A stretch of DNA of 64,000 bases from Sambucus nigra. Taxonomy: Eukaryota > Streptophyta > Magnoliopsida > Dipsacales > Adoxaceae. The stretch is from positions 398,496,561 through 398,560,560 of the forward strand of contig OX422208.1 in assembly GCA_949130495.1 (NCBI GenBank), read 5' to 3'. The position numbers and the translations under genes are program-made. Positions 56,142-64,000 of this stretch are shown here, piece after piece. The notes under the pieces were generated by a model. The model searched no databases. It had not been told where the DNA came from and worked only from the letters and a program-made list of their open reading frames with translations. Numbering within the stretch: position 1 is the stretch's first letter; each line of letters opens with the position of its first letter.

Positions 56142-57035
56142 TGTAGGCCCCTTTTTATTTCAAATGTTCTTTAAGGATGTCAAAATAATTTTTCTTTCAA
56201 AAATTTTTTTCCAAATTTAACACGCACCAAGTATGTAAACCAAATTCAACAAATGCTTTGGTGTCCACCGATGTAGCTTTGGCAATCGTCTACGATTAGG
56301 AACACAAACTCCCCTACTTCTTTGTCGTAAAACCCAATGAAATATTTTGTTCAGTAAGGATGAACAAACCTATATTGTGCACACAAGATCTCTATAGTAA
56401 TAGAATATGAAAGCTCAAATCTTTTTAACTCTAAGGATGGTTTTTAGCTTTGAAAACTTTAGAAAACTTATGCATAAAATGTATGAATTCTTTCTTGGAA
56501 TATGGTTATGCACACATATCGAAATTTTGTGCAAACGCTGCCTTAATTAATAAAATTAAGTTGACAAGTCGTTCGAATGAGATATGTATCTCATTCTAAT
56601 GACCGAGAGATGTTGTTCGAACGACATCACATGTTGTTTGATTTCTCGAAACCCAAGGTGAGAAATAACACGACTCTAAACAGTAATTATCTCAGAATAA
56701 ACGAAGACAAAACCTTTTAAAATCATTTAAAACATTTTAAAACATTTATAAACACATTTCCATCCTTTAAAACATTTTTTGAGTCCCATAAACATATTGC
56801 GTTCATACTTGAGAGTATCTCGGAATGCAATTGATTGAAGACGTGAAGCGTGTACGAATTAAAACTCGACATGATCTATCTTTGAAGCTTGATTGCTATG
56901 TCTTCTAATCAAACACGTCATAGACTATGTAGAAATCATGACAAGATAAAAATCTATCCATGACTCAAACATGTTTTGTTCCGTAATAAGTCAAATAACA
57001 TACAAATGGACTCAATTGGAAATTTTGTCCTTACA
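56142..57035. repeat. solo LTR in the LINE
   Basis: 894 bp, TGTAGG to TTACA, flanked by TTTGA (56137-56141) and TCTGA (57036-57040), one mismatch. The LINE zf-RVT reading joins directly across it, which fixes both ends. No internal coding. The LTR family is unknown to me. Confidence 0.8.
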
Positions 57036-57480
57036 TCTGATAATTCCATATAACATCATGGTATAAAGATCGCCTCTAGATGCGGGAAATATGGGAACAA
57101 CATTGAAACTGAGGATCACCAGCTTGTTAATTGCTCTATTTTAAAAGAAGTTTGGGTGTACTTTGGAAGCAAGCTAGATTTCTATTGAATTATACCTCTT
57201 GCAAATCTATGCTCATGTACTGGTGGATGCACATGCCATCTAGGGATCATAAAAAATTTATTAGTTCTTCTCTACCCAAGATAATCATATGGGAAATTTA
57301 GAAGGTTAGGAATCAAAACCACTTTGAAAATATAGTTGTCCAATAAAAAATATCATCAAACTTATGCCTCTATAATTGTTAATCCATTATAGAGATTAAC
57401 AATTTGACTTTGGGGTTTGAAATAAGGTGTGGGGTTAATTGGGTGTAAGGGTGTGTATGGAGTTAGGATGTGTGTGTGTT
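57036..57480 (+). pseudogene. LINE zinc-binding tail
   Basis: It starts with the target duplication and continues HHGIKIASRCGKY, then HQLVNC and KEVWVYFGS, matching the Cys/His zf-RVT region of plant LINE polyproteins. Several stops. The end is near 57480. Confidence 0.7.
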
Positions 57481-58390
57481 TAATTTGTACGTATCTAAAA
57501 AAACTAAACTAAACTAAAATAGATATTTACGACTCAATAAAATCTATTAAAACTAAAAAATAAATTCTAACCTATAAACTAATAAACGAGTCATATAAAA
57601 ACTAAACTAATAAACATAAAAACAAATAAAATAAAATAAAATAAAATAAAACAAAATAAAGAAAAATATAATAAATACTCACACTTATTATATTTACATA
57701 AAGATATAAAAAACACCCAACATAAATAAATAAATACACAAACCCTAATATTTACAACTATACGCAGACAAATAAAAGATAAAAAAAAAAATTATACACA
57801 ACTCAGATAAAAATCTAAAAAAGATAAAAGTACAAACTAAACTCACACGAGGTTCAGGTGGTGGCTTGGGCTTGGTTTAGGCTTAGCTTTAGTGTGGGAA
57901 TGGGTTTAGGCATCGGTATTAATCTGGGCAAGCTCAAAAAGGGACTTCCGAATTCATGACCTCTTTGAATTTCTTCATTGAATGCTTCTGACTGCTACTT
58001 CATCGCAATTACTTTGACTCAGAACAATTTGATACTGCGACTGCATATTGACGTGCAATATATACAAATATGAATGTAAGGTCAATTTTATCAAGAATTA
58101 GTGACTAAAATCCATCTATTTGGGGTAGAAATTAAACACTTTTGGGTATTTATTATACACATTTGATGGTGAAATATAAATGTCTACATAATAATGAATT
58201 TAAGAAAGTTACAACAATGGTAAATTACGACCATACCATGTCCCTGCTCTTAGGCTATGGAAATGGATGCTTATACCCTTGCGTAAGTGGAACCAAACAC
58301 CTCAAACTTGGGAGAGGGCCATGCCTGTCCATGTGTTCCATGTGGCACCTTGATTTCAATGCCTTTGAAAGTAGAACTGGCTTTTTATGA
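57481..58390. other. AT-rich DNA with A/T-rich short repeats
   Basis: A-rich text with a (AATAA)n-like stretch at 57627-57660 and repeated ACTAAACTAA words near 57500-57610. No gene. The frame at 58142-58390 has no known match. Confidence 0.5.
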
Positions 58391-59965
58391 ATTAAAAAAT
58401 GTTATGGTATAAGCTCTCGTGCTTCCTTTGCTAGACTTTACTAAACCTTTTGTGATTGAGACTGATGCATGCGCTAAAGGTATTAGAGACGTGTTAATGC
58501 AAGATGATAAGCTTATAGTATTTCTGAGCAAGGCTTTAGTACCAAAGTCTTTAGGATTAATATAATATAAGAAAACATTCTTAACTACAGTAACAAATCC
58601 TTATATACCAACCACACATTGTCTAACCAAATCAAATTCTCTTTCGATACGTTCCAAAAAATCTGATTCGGGCGGATTCTTCCCCCAACTAATGAAGAGA
58701 TCTTGAGAAAAGCATATTGGATAGTGATTATGAGGCCCCAATTCTTGACTGGAGGGGACACCAAGGGAAGATCTTTTGGTTTTTTAATGTAACCGTTGTG
58801 ACTAAATAGAGGCTTTATTTGTCAAGCCATCATTTTATTATTAGAACAGATCACCAAAGACTTAAATATTTATTGTAGAAAAAGGTTCTAACTTCATTAC
58901 AAAAAAGATGGCTCGCTAAATTTTTGGGATTTGATTATGAAATTAAATATAAGAAATGGGATGAAAATGAAGTGGGAGATTCTCTTTCGAGGGTTGTTTT
59001 TTAAGATGTTCACTGTTTCCTCGTGACTTTTGTGGTTACTACATGGGTCTAATATGTTTCAAAGAGATATATGGGTGATGAAAAGGTGCAAGAGTTTAAT
59101 ACGTATTTATTGGTTTCTAATTTGAGTACCCTCATTTTACTTATTACTCTAGCCTTATCCTATGTAAGGGAAGAATTTATGAGGGATCAAGTGATGATAT
59201 TAATTATAAGGTGATGCAAGTAGTGCATGAATAGATCGTGGGAGGCCACAATGGTATTCTCATTGACAAGCTAAACCATCATTTTACTGGGCTAAAATGA
59301 AGCAAGACATTCTAGACTTTATAAAATATTTTGATATGTGTCAGAGATGCAAGGAAGAACATTTAGATACTCTAGGCGTTTTATAACCCCTTCTAATTCC
59401 CTTTCATCCATGGAAGTACATCTCCATGGACTTTATTTAAGGGTTGACAAAGTAAGATGGTTATGATGTTATTGGGTGATGACTACCGAAGACTTCCCAT
59501 TCCCTATTCAGTTGTTACTATAGTAAAATTATTCATTAATCACATTTATAAGTTGCATGGTATTCCAATTTCTATATATTTTTGGCTAGAGTTGTTTAAG
59601 AAATAAGGGAATTCTTTGCAGCTAAGTACAACTTATCACCCTTAGTCTGATGGTCAAATTGAAAAAGTTAATAGTTGCTTGAAATCCTATTTGAGATGCA
59701 GGATAAGTCAGAGGCTTAAGAAGTGGAACAAGTGGCTTGATTTAGATAAATGGTGGTATAATGCCAACTATCATTGTTGTTACATGATCATATAAAGAAA
59801 TTTTCTTATTTTAAGAAGGCTATGAGAGAAATTAATATGGGGAATTGGGTATATCTAAAGTTGCAGCCTTATATTAGTGCAGACATATGGCAGCCTCAAG
59901 AGCATTCTGAATGCAAGTTAAATACTATCTTAATGAGTTTGCGTGCAACCTTTTTAATAAAATAA
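58391..59965 (+). pseudogene. pol: Ty3/gypsy RNase H-integrase relic
   Basis: Plus strand, many stops. RNase H is seen in LLDFTKPFVIETDACAKGIR (catalytic ETDAC) and VFLSKALVPK. After a small insertion, FIIRTDHQRLKYLL and KRWLAKFLGFDYEIKYKKW ... GDSLSRV give the RNase H end. Integrase follows: zinc-binding remnants near 59230-59350, core end TYHPSDGQIEKVNSCLKSYL (59640-59695) and NWVYLKLQPY (59850) at the C-terminus. No protease or RT start is visible on the left. LTRs not found. Confidence 0.8.
58595..58788. mobile_element. possible small insertion in the gypsy relic
   Basis: A stretch of 194 bp interrupts the RNase H text and is flanked by GTAAC (58590-58594 and 58789-58793). Content unrecognised. 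It could also be simple decay. Confidence 0.35.
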
Positions 59966-62900
59966 TACTTATAGATTTAACATGTAAATTACGTAACAAA
60001 TTTACATGCCTACTATAGAAATGTAGATTTATAATAAAATAAAATAAAACCTTAAACAGAAAGGAACTCTTTATACAGTTCTTTGTTATTAGAATTATAA
60101 ATTAGGTCAAATACAGTTTCTAAAATTATGAATTTAGGTAAAAAAATAAAATAAAACCCCATATCAATAGCTCAAACAATCAATAATTACACTAAACACA
60201 ATTATCAATCAAGAATTACATGAAGTTTACACTTATTCAATAGCAAAACAATAAACTCAAAGTAATGCTTTTTAAGAACACATTCCATTGTGTAAAAATC
60301 TGAAATTTATTCAAATCCTCACAATCACAATGAAGTAATGGTAATTAAATAGTTTAAATTAAAAACATATCAAACTCAACCTCACACTCAAAAAATCAAC
60401 AATTCAACTAAATTACACAAACCAAACCCAAATATAAACCTAATTAATTAAACAACAAGAACCACACAAATCTCAACACAAACAACCAAACAAAATAAAA
60501 ATACTCACACGAGTCTTAATAATAATAACCTTAGGATCCTAATTAATACGATTAACAAACAAAAACCGATGATAATCCCCAAACTGTTGATAATTGCCCG
60601 AGAAGATAGAGAGAGATGGTGGGTGAAGTCGTCGCTTCACCGACAACGTAGATGGTGATGAGAGGCGATAAGTATATTTAAGTTTCAGATATGTGACGAC
60701 GAAAGTTTAGTCTTTCATATGTTTCAAGAGTTTTTGAGGAGCTTTACCAAAGAGGGAAAGATGAAAATGAAATAGAGGAAAGATAATTTTTTTAACACTT
60801 TGGAGGCAATGAAGTGGTATACACAAGACAATCACGTCTTCTATACTCTCTGTTGTGTTTTATATTTATAATTTAATATCATATATGAACACTCATAAAT
60901 TTGTAAGTGCCCAAAACCATTATAAATTTTATAAGTGCCCCGAGAACTTATATACACACACACACACACACACTAGGGTATGCCCGTGCTTGAAGGCACG
61001 ACAACCATTTTCCAAAGTATAAATCGTGGTCAAGTCATAAAAGTTATGTATTATAGTATCAATCATGGTCGATTTTCTTGATGGCTAGACGAAAACTTAC
61101 AAAGTATTGAATAGAATAATTTTTTTTGTAAAATATTTTATATTATAATTAAAAAATGTACACTATTTTTGAAAATTTGGGCATAATTTCCTATGTTTAT
61201 AGGACTATCCACTTGTTTTAAGGACCATAAAATACCCAGCAACACTACTAAAAGTCCACCTGGGTTATCATATAAACAATATCGTCAAATAAACATTATT
61301 TATGAAAAATTCCATTTACATTATTTATGAATAATCGATATATCAACCCACTTGTGCCGTAATTATCTTCTTTTTCAACGCTTCCGCCACATTAGCAGTC
61401 TTCCCTTCAACCCTAACTCTTACCATAAGAAAGAAATATAAACTGAAATTATTCCATAGTAAGAATTGGTATCCTTCATATGAATATAAATAGTTATAAG
61501 ATCATAAGAAACACTAAATTCCATTCAACCTACAGTGACTTGAGAAAGTTAAATATAAACACAAGAAGAAATGTTTCACGGTTATAAAAAAATCCATGCA
61601 TTTACAATAGAAGCAACTAAGTCTCAAGATACACTTAATTGGGCATTATTCAAAATGCATAAATGGGATAAAACATGAGGGTAATTATTTTTTCATTATA
61701 GTAATCTCTAACTGTAAACTGCTAAACACATATCCATCCATAAATCATAGAGCATAGGACACTCACAATAGAATATAGAGTGGTCCTTGTTTGAAAATGT
61801 ACCTTCTTCCCTAATAAAATCATACCAAACTTGTACCAAATTCATGCTTCACTCTATATCATTGAAAATACTTCTGCGAGCTTTCTAGTAATTTCTAAAC
61901 AGCCTCAAATTTCAGTTTGTATCAAATATCACTCCACACTTTCAATCATTTTTTTGCATAATTTATAACTTGTGTAATGTCACTAATTCTTGTCATTCTT
62001 CATATACGAATTTTTGCTAGCATTGTTGGTGAAAAACTTAATGTATAATTTAAAAGGAAAAAACAATACGAGTACTTAAATACTAATATATTGTGTCATG
62101 ATGAAATAAGAACATATTAACTAACTGATTCGAAAATAGTAACACTGTTATAATGTGGTATGCAATAGAACGTAAAAACAATTGCAAAAACTCTAAAGAC
62201 TTAAAAATACCTTATGAAAATAGATATAAAACCATTTCATATTTCTTCTTCATGTCATTCAAAACTTCTTAGTTGCGTTGGAGAGAGAAATTTGTAAAAT
62301 TCAAAATTTGCGATAAGCTATATTCAAATATTGACCAACGAAAGAGTTCAGGATACCTACTTTAGATCTGCACAACATATGCAAGTCAAGTTAAAGCAAC
62401 GTACCAGTAACCAATATAGCTAAAGATAAAAGAGGAAAAGTTTACCAATATCGCTATATTGGACTTGTGGACCTTTTAAAATCTAGAAAATGTTTATCTC
62501 TTCATTTGCGTATTGATATATCCATAAGTGGGTAAGTTATGCAAGAAGTGAAGGAGAAGAAAAATATAGATTCCAACATCCATGGCTCTGCAAGCATGAA
62601 AATTGGATGGAATTATAGTAAACCTACAGGAAAAAGAGTTAGTAAAAGTGTTAATAACGACCAAAATATGTTGAAGCCTTTAGAGCATTGGGGTAAAACT
62701 CAAGCCACAAAAAATTAAAAAGGGATGTGCGAGGTTAAAGGGTTATATTCTTATTACTGCTAATTAATATGATCCGACAACTAGGAAATGTACAGAAACT
62801 GACAAACACAAACACGACCACCAAAGGTGAAAATTGATACCCATTATCTTGACGCATCTACATCACCAACACACACACACACCACAACTATTCAAGAACA

Positions 62901-63427
62901 TCCAGCTCAACATGATCTACAATTACAATTCATCAAACTAAACAACTCCCACGTGAACTTCATCTCTACAAAACATTTAGGGAAAGTTTGGATGCACCCA
63001 CATTTAAGGAAATTTTAGCGAAATTTAAGGAAAGTTTGGATGCATCCACATAAAGGCATTCACCCACCACCAAGATATTGAGTGATATTGCAATTTTAAA
63101 TCGACAAACTTGTTGAAGATATTGAGCAGAGGAATTATATATATATGCCTATTAAGTCTTCTCCAGGACCTTTATCAATATAAAACAAATGAATTCACAA
63201 AAACCATAATCCCATAACTCAAACCGTAATATTCTTTAACAAAAATAAAGTTCAATGCTTTTCGAGTGGCTTGTTAGAGTATATGAGATGGACAATGGAT
63301 TAACCAATTAGAAGGTTACATGATATAGTAATTCAGCACATAACCAACTCCAAAGGAAATATCAAGGGAAACACATTGACCTCATTTCTTGGTTGAGCAT
63401 ATTATGATTTAGAATGATTATCATGAT
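59966..63427. other. AT-rich DNA, no supported genes
   Basis: About 3.5 kb. Seen only: a (CA)n run at 60953-60973, a small (CA)n near 62869-62881, and a near-duplicate GGAAAGTTTGGATGCA-CCACA word at 62981 and 63031. Short frames have no known match. Confidence 0.6.
60953..60973 (+). repeat. (CA)n microsatellite
   Basis: Ten CA units, followed by a small palindromic GTGCTTGAAGGCAC motif near 60990. Confidence 0.85.
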
Positions 63428-64000
63428 TGTTGATACGAAAAATTATTTTATTACGTGTGTGGAGGCAATTATTATGCAACACAAATAAATATGAGAGAAA
63501 GATTATCAAGACGAGAACAAGGAATACAAGATGCCAATCACACAACAAAGGATGTACGTGGTTCAGCCAAGATGTGCCTACGTCCACGGTGGTGCAGTCG
63601 ATATTATTTCTATATACTCCGGAGAGTGATTACAGAGAATACAACTTGTCCTTTTGCCCCGGACCTAGGGTTTAATATATACATGTGCATGTAGATGAAT
63701 GGGGGTGATAGGTTCCTCCACGTTTTCCATTTCCCCCATAACTTCCCTTCATGGGATCATGGGGGGAGACCGGATCAATTATAAAAGATGAGGGTCCTGG
63801 ACTTTGGGCCGCCAGGACTGGGCTACTCGTCCAGGCCCATAGTTCTGAATTTCGGGTACCCACAATTGCCCCTAAATTTGTTGGGCCATGTTTATGGGTC
63901 CAATGGATTTAAATGATCAACCATTATGGCTGATTTGTGATTCTTCGAAAACTGTGAAGTTGCTTTGGCGGCACCCGCTTCGCTATCCGTGCGCTATGAT
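63428..64000 (-). repeat. start of another LTR, runs off the window
   Basis: It starts TGTTGATACG. It contains GTGGTTCAGCC...GCCTACGTCCACGG (63550-63585), the same motif as in the LTR at 28236, and a TTTAATATATAC box near 63670. By the same argument it reads on the minus strand. Right end not in the window. Confidence 0.5.

Larger units (their letters stand above)
52140..57480 (+). mobile_element. L1-type LINE, decayed
   Basis: The plus-strand order ORF1 (DUF4283-like), endonuclease, RT and RT zinc-binding region is that of plant L1 LINEs. Many stops and frameshifts are present throughout. The end near 57480 is taken from the last coding-like text before the AT-rich repeats. Start and end are approximate and no target duplication was found. 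Confidence 0.85.

Noticed and set aside
58142..58390. 82-residue frame as a host gene
   Set aside because: No motif, and next to a gypsy relic in AT-rich DNA.
1..64000. tRNA or rRNA genes
   Set aside because: Only primer-site matches to tRNA 3' ends were seen, not full tRNA genes; no rRNA text.

Overview
The window is plant nuclear DNA, almost certainly from a flowering plant. The species cannot be read from it. The evidence is plant LTR-retrotransposon lineages (copia, Tat, Athila-like, chromovirus-like), a plant L1-type LINE, a plant GDSL esterase with introns, and AT-rich spacers full of microsatellites. I see no intact host gene, rRNA, tRNA or CRISPR array. The only host-type gene is a dead GDSL esterase/lipase at 40263-51720.

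Layout. 1-4988 is the 3' part of a Sirevirus-like Ty1/copia element (+). 5246-25572 is a second copia element (-), split by a 14.3 kb Tat/Ogre-like Ty3/gypsy element at 6874-21138 (-), which has 1178-bp LTRs, an AAGGT target duplication, a tRNA-Arg-type primer site and a single-frame gag-pol closed by scattered stops. Between its pol and 3' LTR lies an opposite-strand (+) plant mobile domain gene with five exons, four phase-0 introns and a poly(A) signal. 25900-26790 holds a decayed gag. 28236-29168 is another minus-oriented LTR, followed by a second plus-strand, intron-bearing retroelement gene (29753-38531, gypsy-type transposon domain plus coiled coil) and a 63-bp tandem array (38767-39716). 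This gene is split by an Athila-like non-autonomous element at 30781-37148 (GTGCT duplication, tRNA-Asp primer site).

The GDSL esterase pseudogene is split in intron 1 by a chromovirus-like large retrotransposon derivative (40518-49357, TTTAT duplication). A decayed LINE follows (about 52140-57480), cut by a solo LTR in its zinc-binding region. Next come a gypsy RNase H/integrase relic (58391-59965), AT-rich DNA without visible genes, and the start of another LTR at 63428 that runs off the window.

The main point of interest is that two gypsy-type elements share one plan: an opposite-strand, spliced, proline-rich to coiled-coil gene beside the left LTR, plus a tandem array whose units form hairpins. 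Antisense genes in Tat elements are known in outline. Here the phase-0 exon chain and the hairpin arrays can be read directly.
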